Shown: piece by piece, positions 18,634 through 27,655 of the stretch
Layout: the number at the start of each line of letters is the position of its first letter
Position numbering within the stretch: the stretch's first letter is position 1
From: an uncultured Lachnospiraceae bacterium
GTDB taxonomy: Bacteria; Bacillota; Clostridia; Lachnospirales; Lachnospiraceae
Direction: 5' to 3'
Length of the DNA: 64,000 bases
Assembly (NCBI GenBank): GCA_902783375.1
Contig: CACZQN010000043.1
Span: forward strand, 16,553-80,552
Program-made: the position numbers and the translations under genes
Notes under the pieces: generated by a model
What the model was told of the DNA's origin: nothing
The model's input: the letters and a program-made list of their open reading frames with translations, nothing else
Database searches by the model: none

Positions 18634-20094
18634 ATGAAAGAGAACTTTGAAAAGTACAACGCGCTCCGGGAACAGTATCCGGTCTTTATCTACCATGCGT
18701 ATCGCTACGAAGATGCGCCGGATGAACTGTCGATTGTCTATGATTTTGAGATACCCGGACTGGCGGAATTTCATCCGACATGGCATTTCCCAAAGGGAAC
18801 GGTACACAACTATGTCTCGAGAGATGCCAGAGCAAGGCTGACCGCTGCGAGCGGCAATGCGACCATCGAGCGGATGATCTTCTACCTCGGGATGATTGAA
18901 CTCGTCAGCTACTGGAAGACTGCCTGCCCGAAGATGGTCATCATCGAGGCCGGCCGGCTCACGGAGGAATCCATGGCCTGGTGGAAGGAGCAGTATTTCT
19001 ACGGTCTCGGGGAGTTCTTCTATACAAATGGGATTGCGCTGGATGCGGAGGGATTCATGGACATCCGTCTTTCGGAGGATGCTCCGGAGATCCCGGGCGT
19101 CGAGCGGCCGATCTCCGATGGCAATATGCGCAACACCCACGCCTGCATGATTCCGATCGGCGGCGGGAAGGATTCTGCCGTCGCGCTCGAACTGCTCTGT
19201 GACCAGAAGGATCACAACTTCTGCTATATGATCAACGGGCGAGGTGCGACCTTTGAGACGGCTGCTGCGGGCGGCTATACGGATGAACATATCATCGTGG
19301 CAAAGCGGACGCTTGATCCGGAGATGCTGCGGCTGAATGCGGAGGGCTACCTGAACGGCTATACACCGTTCTCCGCGGTTGTGGCCTTCTCCTCGATTCT
19401 CGCCGCCTATCTGTACGGCCTTCCCTATATCGCGCTGTCCAATGAATCCAGCGTGAAGGAGAGCACCGGCCTGGATGGCGCGGTGGATCATCAGTATTCG
19501 AAGAGCCACAAGTTTGAAGAAGATTTCGTGGAATATGAGCGGGCCCATGTGCGGAGCGGCGTCTATTATTTCAGCCTGCTGCGCCCGTGGAGCCAGTACC
19601 AGATCGCTGCCAAGTTTGCGAGCCTCCGGAAATACCACAAGGTGGTCAGGAGCTGCAACGTCGGAAGCAAGGAAGATAAGTGGTGCGGCCACTGTGCGAA
19701 GTGCCTGTATGTCTGGATGATCCTGTCCCCGTTCCTGTCGCAGGCGCGGCTGACGGAGATCTTCGGGAAGAATCTAGCCGAAGATGCTTCGCTGATACCG
19801 ATTCTCGAGGAACTGACGGGACTGGCGGAAGAGAAGCCGTTTGAGTGTGTCGGCAGTCAGGATGAGGTGAACACCGCGATCACGGAGACGATTGAACGGC
19901 TTGAGGCCGGTCATGCCGGAAAAGATGCAGAACTTCCAGTGCTGTACCAGTATTATAAGGATCATGCCCTGTACAAAGAGTATCAGGGCAGGCCGAATCC
20001 ATACCGCGATTATTTTGAAGAGGACCATGATGTACCGCCGTTCTGGGCAGAACGCCTCGACCCGACGCATCTGATCTACAGGTTTGAAGCCTGA
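18634..20094 (+). CDS. murL: MurL-type UDP-MurNAc-L-Ala-L-Glu epimerase
   Basis: The 486-residue protein fits the MurL family. An N-terminal domain contains FHPTWHFPKG and ERMIFYLGMIELVSYWK. A PP-loop ATP site reads IPIGGGKDSAVALELL (near 171-186), and ALSNESSVKEST and a C-terminal cysteine cluster CNVGSKEDKWCGHCAKC follow. In Xanthomonas oryzae, MurL uses ATP to epimerise the terminal L-Glu of UDP-MurNAc-L-Ala-L-Glu to D-Glu. A MurD-like ligase lies directly downstream, the partner expected for this route. Two ATGs (18631 and 18634) are possible; AGAGG spacing favours 18634. I am fairly sure of the family; activity is inferred from the pairing. Confidence 0.82.
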   Translation: MKENFEKYNALREQYPVFIYHAYRYEDAPDELSIVYDFEIPGLAEFHPTWHFPKGTVHNYVSRDARARLTAASGNATIERMIFYLGMIELVSYWKTACPKMVIIEAGRLTEESMAWWKEQYFYGLGEFFYTNGIALDAEGFMDIRLSEDAPEIPGVERPISDGNMRNTHACMIPIGGGKDSAVALELLCDQKDHNFCYMINGRGATFETAAAGGYTDEHIIVAKRTLDPEMLRLNAEGYLNGYTPFSAVVAFSSILAAYLYGLPYIALSNESSVKESTGLDGAVDHQYSKSHKFEEDFVEYERAHVRSGVYYFSLLRPWSQYQIAAKFASLRKYHKVVRSCNVGSKEDKWCGHCAKCLYVWMILSPFLSQARLTEIFGKNLAEDASLIPILEELTGLAEEKPFECVGSQDEVNTAITETIERLEAGHAGKDAELPVLYQYYKDHALYKEYQGRPNPYRDYFEEDHDVPPFWAERLDPTHLIYRFEA

Positions 20095-20110
20095 GGAGAT
20101 GGAACAGAAG

Positions 20111-21442
20111 ATGAATCCAATGATTGCGTTTCTGCAGGAGAAACTTTGCGGAAAGAAAGTCCTGATTCTGGGATTCGGGAGAGAAGGACAGTCCACTTTT
20201 CGGACGGTGCTTGCAGCCGGCGGCTTTGCGGCGATTGGCATCGCAGACCGGAACCCGGTGCCGGAATGGGTACAGGAGAAGGCCGGCGTACCGGTGCTGC
20301 TGCATAGCGGGGAGTCCTACCTGGATGACCTCGATGCGTATGATCTTGTGATCAAGAGCCCGGGGATCGTCCTGCCGAAGCCGTTTGCAGCATACCGTGC
20401 AGAGATCACGCAGATGGCGGAACTGTTTCTGACGGTATACCGCATGCAGACGATCGGAATCACCGGGACCAAGGGAAAGAGCACAACCACGACGCTGATC
20501 TATCACATCCTGAAAGAAGCAGGAGTGGATGCGGTGCTGCTCGGGAACATCGGCATTCCGGCATTTGATATGCTGGAAGAGATCGGACCGGACACGAAGG
20601 TGGTCTTTGAACTGTCCTGCCATCAGCTTGAACAGGGGCATGTCTCCCCGCATATTGCGGTATTCCTGAACCTATACGAGGAGCACCTGGACCATTACGG
20701 AACGATGGAGGCCTACGGTGCCGCGAAGAGAAACATCTACCGGAACCAGACAGAAGGCGATGTCCTGGTCTGCGGAAAGGATGTGCTCCCAGAGGGAGAC
20801 TGCAGGAGTACCGTCATCCCGGTCACGGCGTGGGAAGGGATCCTCGAAGAACTCAGCAGCCGTTCCGGCATCGATCTCGATCCGGAGGAGGTACCGCTGA
20901 AGGGCATGCACAACCGGTTCAATATCCGGACGGCCTACGAGGTCTGCCGTCATTTTGTGGATGACAGGGCATTCGCCGGGGGACTCCTTACCTATAAACC
21001 GCTTCCGCATCGTCTGGAGAAGGTCGGGACCTACGGCGGGATCACATTCTATGATGATTCGATCTCCACGACCTGCGAGACAACCATCCAGGCGGTGAAT
21101 ACGATCACGGATGCGGATACCGTGATCATCGGCGGGATGGACCGCGGAATTGATTATGCACCGCTGATTCACTTCCTGGCAGGGCATCCGATCCCGCATA
21201 TTCTGCTGATGGAAGCAACCGGGGAGCGGATTCTGAAGGAGGCCGGGGAACTGGAGCCGGAACTGGCGGCGTCCGGGCGGCTGACCTATACGCCGCATCT
21301 TGTGGATGCGGTCCGGGAAGCGTATGCGGTCACGGGGGAAGGAAGAGCCTGCGTGATGAGTCCGGCGGCTGCAAGCTATGGGATCTTCCGGAATTTCGAG
21401 GAGCGGGGCGATACATTCAAGGAGCTGGTTCAGTCGCTGTGA
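20111..21442 (+). CDS. MurD2-like UDP-MurNAc-L-Ala:L-Glu ligase
   Basis: This Mur-ligase family protein (about 443 residues) has an N-terminal Rossmann domain (KKVLILGFGREGQST), the ATP loop GITGTKGKSTTT, and FELSCHQLE. NLYEEHLDHYGTMEAY and the C-terminal SPAAASYGIFRNFEERGDTF follow, the latter matching MurD. The MurD segment NDSKATN is replaced by DDSISTT. MurD adds D-Glu to UDP-MurNAc-L-Ala; next to MurL the likely reaction is addition of L-Glu (MurD2). The ATG at 20111 has GAGGAG about 12 nt upstream. TTG 20084 would overlap murL, and ATG 20099 sits directly on the GAGGAG. It could still be a second ordinary MurD. Confidence 0.8.
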   Translation: MNPMIAFLQEKLCGKKVLILGFGREGQSTFRTVLAAGGFAAIGIADRNPVPEWVQEKAGVPVLLHSGESYLDDLDAYDLVIKSPGIVLPKPFAAYRAEITQMAELFLTVYRMQTIGITGTKGKSTTTTLIYHILKEAGVDAVLLGNIGIPAFDMLEEIGPDTKVVFELSCHQLEQGHVSPHIAVFLNLYEEHLDHYGTMEAYGAAKRNIYRNQTEGDVLVCGKDVLPEGDCRSTVIPVTAWEGILEELSSRSGIDLDPEEVPLKGMHNRFNIRTAYEVCRHFVDDRAFAGGLLTYKPLPHRLEKVGTYGGITFYDDSISTTCETTIQAVNTITDADTVIIGGMDRGIDYAPLIHFLAGHPIPHILLMEATGERILKEAGELEPELAASGRLTYTPHLVDAVREAYAVTGEGRACVMSPAAASYGIFRNFEERGDTFKELVQSL

Positions 21443-21474
21443 GGAGAATCCGCCGGAAATGCGGAGAATTCTCC
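21443..21474 (+). terminator. Weak terminator-like hairpin after the MurD2-like gene
   Basis: GGAGAATCCGC (21443-21453) pairs with GCGG (21461-21464) and ATTCTCC (21468-21474), with an AGA bulge. No T-run follows, so it may only stabilise the 3' end. Confidence 0.35.
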
Positions 21475-21482
21475 ACATCCTC

Positions 21483-21512
21483 TTGACAAACAGGATACCG
21501 GGAGGTTATGAT
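21483..21512 (+). promoter_or_regulatory. lysA promoter
   Basis: TTGACA (21483-21488) and TATGAT (21507-21512) are 18 nt apart, about 50 nt before the lysA start. Confidence 0.65.
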
Positions 21513-21530
21513 CAATATCTGAATGTTTCT

Positions 21531-21550
21531 TTGTATACAATAATACAATA
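21531..21550 (+). repeat. Palindrome and tandem octamer in the lysA leader
   Basis: TTGTATACAA (21531-21540) is a perfect palindrome. It overlaps two back-to-back copies of ATACAATA (21535-21542 and 21543-21550). The element lies between the promoter and the ribosome site of lysA, where an operator could act, but AT-rich chance similarity is possible. Confidence 0.35.
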
Positions 21551-21563
21551 TTGAGGTGACCCC

Positions 21564-22832
21564 ATGGCAAAAATTCCATTTGTTACAAAGGATCAGGTGA
21601 TAGAGATCGCAAAAACCTGTCCGACCCCGTTTCATATCTACGACGAGAAAGGAATCCGGGAGAATGCAAGGCTTGTCCGGAAGGCTTTTTCCTGGAACCC
21701 GGGATATCGGGAGTATTTTGCCGTCAAGGCAACACCGAATCCATATCTGATGAAGATTCTGGCAGAAGAAGGCTGCGGGATGGACTGCTCCTCCCTGACA
21801 GAACTGATGCTGTCGGAGGCCATCGGCTGCACAGGCGAGAACATCATGTTTTCGTCGAATGTGACACCGGCGGAAGAGTACGTCAAGTGCGGTGAACTGG
21901 GCGGACTGATCAACCTGGATGACCTGACACACGTGGATTTTCTTGCGGGTCTGATGGAGATTCCGAAGAAGATCAGCTGCCGCTTTAACCCGGGCGGCGT
22001 CGTGACGGTCAGCAATGGCATCATGGACAACCCGGGGGATGCAAAGTACGGCATGACCCGCGACCAGATCAAGGAGGCGTTCCGCCGCCTGCGTGAACTC
22101 GGTGCTGAGGAGTTCGGCATTCATTCGTTCCTGGTCAGCAACACGGTGACGAACGATTATTATCCGATGCTCGCAAAGCAACTGTTTGAACTGGCGGTTG
22201 AGATCAAGGAAGAAATCGGCGTCCATATCACCTTTATCAACCTCTCCGGCGGTGTCGGCATTCCCTATCTGCCGGATCAGGAGCCGAATGACATTCTTGC
22301 AATCGGCGAGGGTGTCCGCAGGGTCTATGAAGAGATTCTGGTTCCGAACGGAATGGATGATGTCGCGATTTACACGGAGATGGGCCGCTTCATGATGGCG
22401 CCATACGGCCATCTGGTGACGCAGGCCATCCATGAGAAGCACATCTACAAAGAGTACATCGGCGTGGATGCCTGTGCGGCGAACCTGATGCGGCCGGCGA
22501 TGTATGGGGCATACCATCACATCACGGTGCTCGGGAAGGAAGACGCGCCGTGCGACCATCTCTACGATGTGACCGGGTCTCTGTGTGAGAATAATGATAA
22601 ATTTGCCATCGACCGTATGCTCCCGAAGATCGAGAAGGGGGATTACCTGGTAATTCATGATACCGGCGCCCACGGCTTCTCGATGGGATATAACTACAAT
22701 GGCAGACTCCGTTCGGCGGAACTGCTGCTGCAGGAGGATGGCTCGGTGAAGATGATCCGCAGGGCGGAAACACCGAAAGATTATTTCGCAACGTTTGATT
22801 TTTCACCGGAATACGGCAGTCTCGCAGAATAA
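21564..22832 (+). CDS. lysA: Diaminopimelate decarboxylase
   Basis: LysA converts meso-diaminopimelate to L-lysine using PLP. The 422-residue protein shows the alanine-racemase-like barrel with the PLP lysine Lys55 in YFAVKATPNP, GCGMDCSS, the GIHSF segment, NLSGGVGIPY and EMGRFMMAPYG. The second-subunit active-site region VTGSLCENNDKFA and HDTGAHGFSMGYNYNGRLR are also present. It has its own promoter and no lysine riboswitch is visible. dapA, from the same pathway, lies about 19 kb further on. Confidence 0.92.
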   Translation: MAKIPFVTKDQVIEIAKTCPTPFHIYDEKGIRENARLVRKAFSWNPGYREYFAVKATPNPYLMKILAEEGCGMDCSSLTELMLSEAIGCTGENIMFSSNVTPAEEYVKCGELGGLINLDDLTHVDFLAGLMEIPKKISCRFNPGGVVTVSNGIMDNPGDAKYGMTRDQIKEAFRRLRELGAEEFGIHSFLVSNTVTNDYYPMLAKQLFELAVEIKEEIGVHITFINLSGGVGIPYLPDQEPNDILAIGEGVRRVYEEILVPNGMDDVAIYTEMGRFMMAPYGHLVTQAIHEKHIYKEYIGVDACAANLMRPAMYGAYHHITVLGKEDAPCDHLYDVTGSLCENNDKFAIDRMLPKIEKGDYLVIHDTGAHGFSMGYNYNGRLRSAELLLQEDGSVKMIRRAETPKDYFATFDFSPEYGSLAE

Positions 22833-22967
22833 GGGGATGCGCGGGATACCGGACCGATGCCGGACGACGGCATCGCCCGGCTGAGATACAGCTGAACAAC
22901 AGGATGGGGTACAGGATGCTCTTGCAAAAGGGGATCCTGTTCCCTGTCTCATGGAAAGGATAATCAT

Positions 22968-23228
22968 TTGGATAACAAAGAGCGGGAAGAGAAGCTGAAG
23001 AAACTGGAGAATCCGTCTGTCGGGATGCGGCGGCAGTTTGAACTGATCGATCAGGCTGCGCTGGGGAATATCGAGGCAGCAGCTGACCTGGGAGAAGGGT
23101 ATTTTAAAGGACTGTTTGACGCACCGCCGAATTACCGGAAGGCCAAAAAGTGGAGCGTCTATGCGGCGAAGCGCGGCAGCGTGAAAGCCCTGATCATCAT
23201 GGCAGAACTGGAAAAACTGGGATACTGA
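22968..23228 (+). CDS. Small Sel1-like repeat protein
   Basis: An 86-residue protein starts at TTG 22968, 7 nt after AAAGGA. The segment AALGNIEAAADLGEGYFKG...NYRKAKKWSVYAAKRGSVKALIIMA matches the alternating helix pattern of Sel1/TPR-like repeats (about two repeats). No signal or membrane segment is present. Its role is unknown; proteins of this kind usually mediate protein contacts. The upstream gap (22833-22967) contains the inverted pair ACAGGAT...ATCCTGT without a T-run. Confidence 0.6.
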   Translation: MDNKEREEKLKKLENPSVGMRRQFELIDQAALGNIEAAADLGEGYFKGLFDAPPNYRKAKKWSVYAAKRGSVKALIIMAELEKLGY

Positions 23229-23272
23229 GCAGCATGTTCACATAAAGTTCAGAGTTTGCCCGGGATCTTTGC

Positions 23273-23301
23273 TTGATAAACGACGGGAATCAGGGTACAA
23301 T
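23273..23301 (+). promoter_or_regulatory. Promoter of the aminotransferase operon
   Basis: TTGATA (23273-23278) and TACAAT (23296-23301) are 17 nt apart, 73 nt before the aminotransferase start. Confidence 0.6.
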
Positions 23302-23374
23302 GAAAAACAGTTTCTGAAGGCAGAGCGGTTCTGCCGTGGAACGGGATAACGTACAGAGTGGAAGGGATAAAGAG

Positions 23375-24565
23375 ATGATTTCAGAGAAGATGAAGGGACT
23401 GGTTGCGGGGAATTCCGTAATCCGTGCGATGTTTGAAGAAGGCAAGAAGATGGCGAAGGAGTTCGGCCGGGAGAATGTCTATGACTTCAGCCTGGGCAAT
23501 CCGAGCGTCCGTCCGCCGAAGGAAGTCCGTGAGGCGATGGTGAAGATCCTTGAGACAGAAGATGAGAACTACGTCCACGGCTATATGAGCAACGGCGGTT
23601 ACGAGGAGGTCCGCGAGAAGATCGCGGCTTCTCTGAACAAGCGGTTCGGCACGCATCTGGCCGGGAAGAATATCCTGATGACGGTCGGTGCGGCAGGTGG
23701 CCTCAATGTCATCCTGAAGACCTTGCTGAATCCGGGGGATGAGGTCCTGACTTTCACACCGTTCTTCGTGGAATACCGGAACTATGTGAACAACTTTGAC
23801 GGCGTTCTGGTGCAGCTGCCGGTGAACTTTGCGGGCGGATTCCGTCCGGATCCGGAGGCACTTGCTGCAGCCATCACGCCGAAGACCAAGGCCCTGATTG
23901 TGAATACACCGAATAATCCGACGGGCGTTGTCTACTCGGCGGAAGATATTACGAAGATTGCTGACGTCCTGCGTGCGAAGCAGGAAGAGTACGGCACAGA
24001 GATCTACCTGATCGCGGATGAGCCGTACAGAGAGCTGGCATATGATGGCGTAGAGGTTCCGTATCTCACGAATTTCTATGACAACACGATCGTCGGCTAT
24101 TCCTACAGCAAATCCCTCTCCCTCCCGGGCGAGCGGATTGGCTATCTGGTGATCCCGGATGAAGTGACCGATGCGGATACGGTCATCGCCGGTGCAACGG
24201 TCGCGAACCGGATCCTCGGCTTTGTGAATGCACCGTCCCTGATTCAGCTGACGGTTGCGGAGTGCCTCGATTCCGAAGTGGATGTTGCCGCATATGACAG
24301 AAACAGAAAGCTGCTGTATGAAAGCCTGATCGGCATGGGATACCACTGCATCAAGCCGGAAGGCGCATTCTATCTCTTTGTCGAGACACCGGTGGACGAT
24401 AAGGCATTTTCCGAGAAGGCGAAGGAGGAGCACCTTCTGGTCGTTCCGGGATCGTCCTTTGGCTGTGCAAATTATGTGCGGATTGCCTACTGTGTGGACT
24501 ACGATATGATCGAACGTTCCCTGCCGGCATTCCGGAGGGTGGCAGAGTATTATGGACTGGCGTGA
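23375..24565 (+). CDS. PLP-dependent class I/II aminotransferase
   Basis: This fold-type I aminotransferase (396 residues) has FSLGNPSVRPP at the N-terminus, GAAGGLNVILKTLLNPGDEVL, NTPNNPTGVVYS, IADEPYRELAYDG and the PLP lysine in SYSKSLSLPGERIGY. RIAYCVDYD near the end holds the carboxylate-binding Arg. It belongs with aspartate/aromatic aminotransferase-like enzymes, but the amino donor cannot be read from sequence. The ATG at 23375 is preceded by AAGGG. hisC begins 14 nt before its stop, so the two enzymes are probably translated together. Confidence 0.88.
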   Translation: MISEKMKGLVAGNSVIRAMFEEGKKMAKEFGRENVYDFSLGNPSVRPPKEVREAMVKILETEDENYVHGYMSNGGYEEVREKIAASLNKRFGTHLAGKNILMTVGAAGGLNVILKTLLNPGDEVLTFTPFFVEYRNYVNNFDGVLVQLPVNFAGGFRPDPEALAAAITPKTKALIVNTPNNPTGVVYSAEDITKIADVLRAKQEEYGTEIYLIADEPYRELAYDGVEVPYLTNFYDNTIVGYSYSKSLSLPGERIGYLVIPDEVTDADTVIAGATVANRILGFVNAPSLIQLTVAECLDSEVDVAAYDRNRKLLYESLIGMGYHCIKPEGAFYLFVETPVDDKAFSEKAKEEHLLVVPGSSFGCANYVRIAYCVDYDMIERSLPAFRRVAEYYGLA

Positions 24566-25613
24566 TCAAGTACGGAAAGTGGTCCCGTATGTTCCGGGGG
24601 AACAGCCGCAGGGGACCGGTTTCATCAAGTTAAATACGAATGAGAATCCCTACCCGCCGTCGCCTGCAGTTGAGAAAGCACTGGCAGCCGTTGATGCGGA
24701 CCGGTTCCGGCTGTATCCGGATCCGGAGGCGGGGGTTCTGATCGGAGCGCTCTCGGAGCGGTTCGGACTGCCGAAAGACCGCTTCTTTGTCGGCGCGGGT
24801 TCCGATGATGTCCTCGGTATGGCCTTCCTGACCTTTTTCAATGGAAGTCTGCCGGTGCTGTTCCCGGACGTCACCTATTCGTTCTATGATGTATGGGCGG
24901 ATCTGTTCCGGATTCCATACGAGCAGGTGCCGCTCGATGAGCACTATGAGATCCAGGCAGCAGGCTATGACAGACCGTGCGGCGGGATTGTGATTGCCAA
25001 TCCGAATGCACCGACAGGACTGGCGAAATCGCTCTCGTTTATCCGGGAGATGGTGGAGAACCATCCGGACGTTGTTGTGATCGTGGATGAAGCCTATGTG
25101 GATTTCGGCGGGGAGTCTGCGGTTGGACTCATCGAAACCTATGACAATCTTCTGGTTGTCCAGACCTTCTCGAAGTCGAGAGCCATGGCCGGGATGCGGA
25201 TCGGGTACGCCATCGGGAATCCGGAGCTCATCGCAGCCATGCAGGCGGTGAAGTATTCCTATAACTCCTATACGATGAACCTGCCGGCGCAGATCGCCGG
25301 GGCGGCCTCTCTGAAGGATGAAGCATATTTCAAGGAACAGGTCGACAGGGTGGTCGCGACCAGAGAACGGGCAAAAGCAGCGCTCGCAGAGCTGGGCTTT
25401 CAGGTGCTTGATTCGAAGACGAACTTCCTGTTCTGCACCCATCCGGAGGTGGACGCGGAGACCATCTTTGCGGCACTCCGGACAAAGAAGATCATCGTAC
25501 GGCATTTCTCGGGAGAACGGGTGAAGGCGTTCCTGCGGATCTCGATCGGGACGGATGAACAGATGGATACACTCTTTGCGGCATTGAAGGAGATTATTGG
25601 CGATGGACGCTGA
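24552..25613 (+). CDS. hisC: Histidinol-phosphate aminotransferase
   Basis: HisC transfers an amino group to imidazole-acetol phosphate in histidine synthesis. The 353-residue protein has LNTNENPYPPSP, YPDPEAGVLIGALSERFG, VGAGSDDVLGMAF and IANPNAPTG. VDEAYVDFGG and the PLP lysine near 206 in TFSKSRAMAGMRIGYA follow, and RISIGTDEQMD lies near the C-terminus. No other his gene is present here. A HisC-like enzyme can also act on phenylalanine or cobalamin precursors, so substrate is moderately certain. Confidence 0.85.
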   Translation: MDWRDQVRKVVPYVPGEQPQGTGFIKLNTNENPYPPSPAVEKALAAVDADRFRLYPDPEAGVLIGALSERFGLPKDRFFVGAGSDDVLGMAFLTFFNGSLPVLFPDVTYSFYDVWADLFRIPYEQVPLDEHYEIQAAGYDRPCGGIVIANPNAPTGLAKSLSFIREMVENHPDVVVIVDEAYVDFGGESAVGLIETYDNLLVVQTFSKSRAMAGMRIGYAIGNPELIAAMQAVKYSYNSYTMNLPAQIAGAASLKDEAYFKEQVDRVVATRERAKAALAELGFQVLDSKTNFLFCTHPEVDAETIFAALRTKKIIVRHFSGERVKAFLRISIGTDEQMDTLFAALKEIIGDGR

Positions 25614-26355
25614 GAAGAAGAAGACAACACTGGGCGAAGATGCGGAGATTTATAACAGAAACCGCGAAGAGCTGAACGAAAAAGAAAAATGGCAGCGGAT
25701 GACGAAGGAACAGAAGAAGAGTTACTTTATGACCTATTATTTTAAGAAACTCCTTCTGGGAATCTTCCTGGTCGTCATGGGCGTCTGGCTGATCTATGAT
25801 ATCCTGCGTCCGAAGCCGCAGAATGAACTCTATGTGGCGATTGTCAACGATTACTGGTACGCGGATCGCAAGGCGGAACTGAAGACTGCGCTGGAGCAGT
25901 ATATGGGCCTGGATGGCGTCATGCATGAAGTCATGCTGGATGATGCCTATCAGATCGACACCGACGAGGCGGAAGATGCGTACTCGACCATGCAGCGGAT
26001 GATGGCCTACACCGCAACCGGTGACCTGAATATCATCATCTCGGATGAGACGCGCTACATCGTCTATGTGATGTCTGATTACTTTTATGATCTGGAGGAG
26101 GTGCTTCCGGAAGATCTGCTGGCGAAGCTCCGGGAGAAGGATCTCCTGTTTTACGGAGAAACGGCAGATGGCGTCAAGGGCTGCTTCGGAATCCGCGTGA
26201 ACGGGCTTCCGATTTATGACGCTGTCGGCGGCAGAACGGATCCGGTCTGCCTCGGCATCATCGGCAGTGCGAAGGAAGAGAAGCTGGACTATGCCATCAG
26301 CATGATCCGCTACCTGGTTGAGACCGAGGAATGGCCTGCGGCAGCGGCGGAATAA
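25603..26355 (+). CDS. Membrane-anchored protein of unknown function
   Basis: The 250-residue protein has a charged cytoplasmic N-terminus (1-45), one membrane helix (about 50-67, LLLGIFLVVMGVWLIYDIL) and an extracellular domain of about 180 residues with no motif I recognise. The domain carries ELYVAIVNDYW and a segment TGDLNIIISDETRYIVYVMSDYFYD, a pattern faintly like a solute-binding lobe. ATG 25603 follows AAGGAG by 10 nt and overlaps the hisC stop, so it is translationally coupled to hisC. Confidence 0.7.
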   Translation: MDAEKKKTTLGEDAEIYNRNREELNEKEKWQRMTKEQKKSYFMTYYFKKLLLGIFLVVMGVWLIYDILRPKPQNELYVAIVNDYWYADRKAELKTALEQYMGLDGVMHEVMLDDAYQIDTDEAEDAYSTMQRMMAYTATGDLNIIISDETRYIVYVMSDYFYDLEEVLPEDLLAKLREKDLLFYGETADGVKGCFGIRVNGLPIYDAVGGRTDPVCLGIIGSAKEEKLDYAISMIRYLVETEEWPAAAAE

Positions 26356-26382
26356 ATTTGTTCTGCAGACAGACTGTATACC

Positions 26383-26411
26383 TTGACAATTATTTTTCAC
26401 ACCTTTATGAT
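26383..26411 (+). promoter_or_regulatory. Promoter of the SGNH lipoprotein gene
   Basis: TTGACA (26383-26388) and TATGAT (26406-26411) have a 17-nt spacer, one of the best sigma-A matches in the window. Confidence 0.7.
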
Positions 26412-26431
26412 GTTGATGTGGAAATGGAACG

Positions 26432-26464
26432 GAAAGATCCGGAACTCCCGGGTCTTTCATTTTC
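26432..26464 (+). promoter_or_regulatory. Leader hairpin before the SGNH lipoprotein gene
   Basis: GAAAGATCCGG pairs with CCGGGTCTTTC (26432-26458; one T-G pair, 5-nt loop), followed by ATTTTC. It lies between the promoter and the start codon, so it could be an attenuator or an RNA-stabilising hairpin. Confidence 0.4.
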
Positions 26465-26483
26465 GATAAGGAAGTGCTGCGGA

Positions 26484-27626
26484 ATGAAGGATTGCAGAAG
26501 ATTGCGGAAGCACCTGGGGAGATGGCATGGTATGGTTCTGGCAGGGATCCTGCTGGGGCTGATGCTTGCCGGCTGCGGAAAGCACGCGGAAACGGCCGTG
26601 GACGGCAGCGTGCAGAGCACTGAGAATAAGAAAATCTCCGTCGGGACAGATCTTTCCGGTGCGGCAGTTCCGAATCAGAACTTTACCGGGAACGATGACA
26701 GACCGAAGGTGGAAAGACCGACGGAAACGGCGGAGAAGGTTGGCATTGCCGACAAGCCGCAGGTCGACGAGGAGATCGTGCCGGCTTCTGCCGGTCCGGA
26801 TCAGGGGGCGACGGACAGCACTGAGAATGCTGCCGCATCCGATGCCGCAGAAGAGCAGGACGCGGCACCCGCCCTCGAGGAGAACTGGGAGATCCCGGAA
26901 GATCCGGAGATCCAGGCATTTGAACCGGGCTCCGAAACGCCTGCAGACTTTGAAGAAGATCTGATTGCAGAGCAGAGGAACTTCACCTCGGAAGAGGTCA
27001 ATGCGTACTTCGAGAACTGCCTGTTCATCGGAGATTCCAGGACCCAGGGACTGCAGCTGAACTCCGGCATTGCATCGGCGAAGTTCTATGCAGAGCGGGG
27101 ACTGAATGTCCGGACAGTCTATACCCAGGAGATCGTCGAAGATATCTGGAAAGAAGAAGCGGAAGAAGAGAGTGAATCGGAAGCGAGCGAATCCGAAGAG
27201 GAAGGTTCCGGTAAGATCACGGTCATGGACGCGCTCGACAAGGAGCAGTACCGGAAGATCTATGTCTGCTTCGGAATCAATGAGCTGGGCTGGTCCTATC
27301 CGGAAGTCTTCCAGGAGAACTACGGCAGCCTGATTTCCGATATTCTCATCAAGCAGCCAGATGCGGAAGTCATCGTCTACGGCATCCTGCCGGTGACGTA
27401 CGCAAAAGATCAGAGCGATGACATCTTCAATATGGAACGGGTTCACCTGTTCAATGAACTGATCATGGATATGGCAGACGGAGAAGGCGCGACCTACCGC
27501 GATCTGTCCGCTGCGATCTGCACGAAATATGGCTATCTCGCACCGGGGGCAACCACGGATGGCATCCATCTGAACAAGCCATATTGCAAAAAACTGATCT
27601 ACTATCTGATGGAGCACCGATATTAA
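26484..27626 (+). CDS. SGNH/GDSL-hydrolase lipoprotein
   Basis: The 380-residue protein starts with a lipoprotein signal (lipobox LMLAGC, Cys31). A long acidic, low-complexity linker (about 35-165) precedes an SGNH-hydrolase-like domain: block I FIGDSRTQG with candidate nucleophile Ser185, block III-like CFGINELGW, and the C-terminal Asp359-x-x-His362 in DGIHLN. An acidic insert rich in Glu and Ser lies near 225-245. Such proteins act outside the membrane on acyl or acetyl groups of cell-wall polymers; the substrate here is unknown. ATG 26484 was chosen because it gives a proper signal peptide. Confidence 0.8.
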   Translation: MKDCRRLRKHLGRWHGMVLAGILLGLMLAGCGKHAETAVDGSVQSTENKKISVGTDLSGAAVPNQNFTGNDDRPKVERPTETAEKVGIADKPQVDEEIVPASAGPDQGATDSTENAAASDAAEEQDAAPALEENWEIPEDPEIQAFEPGSETPADFEEDLIAEQRNFTSEEVNAYFENCLFIGDSRTQGLQLNSGIASAKFYAERGLNVRTVYTQEIVEDIWKEEAEEESESEASESEEEGSGKITVMDALDKEQYRKIYVCFGINELGWSYPEVFQENYGSLISDILIKQPDAEVIVYGILPVTYAKDQSDDIFNMERVHLFNELIMDMADGEGATYRDLSAAICTKYGYLAPGATTDGIHLNKPYCKKLIYYLMEHRY

Positions 27627-27655
27627 TAAGTATTATGAAGAAAAGAGGTTTTGAA

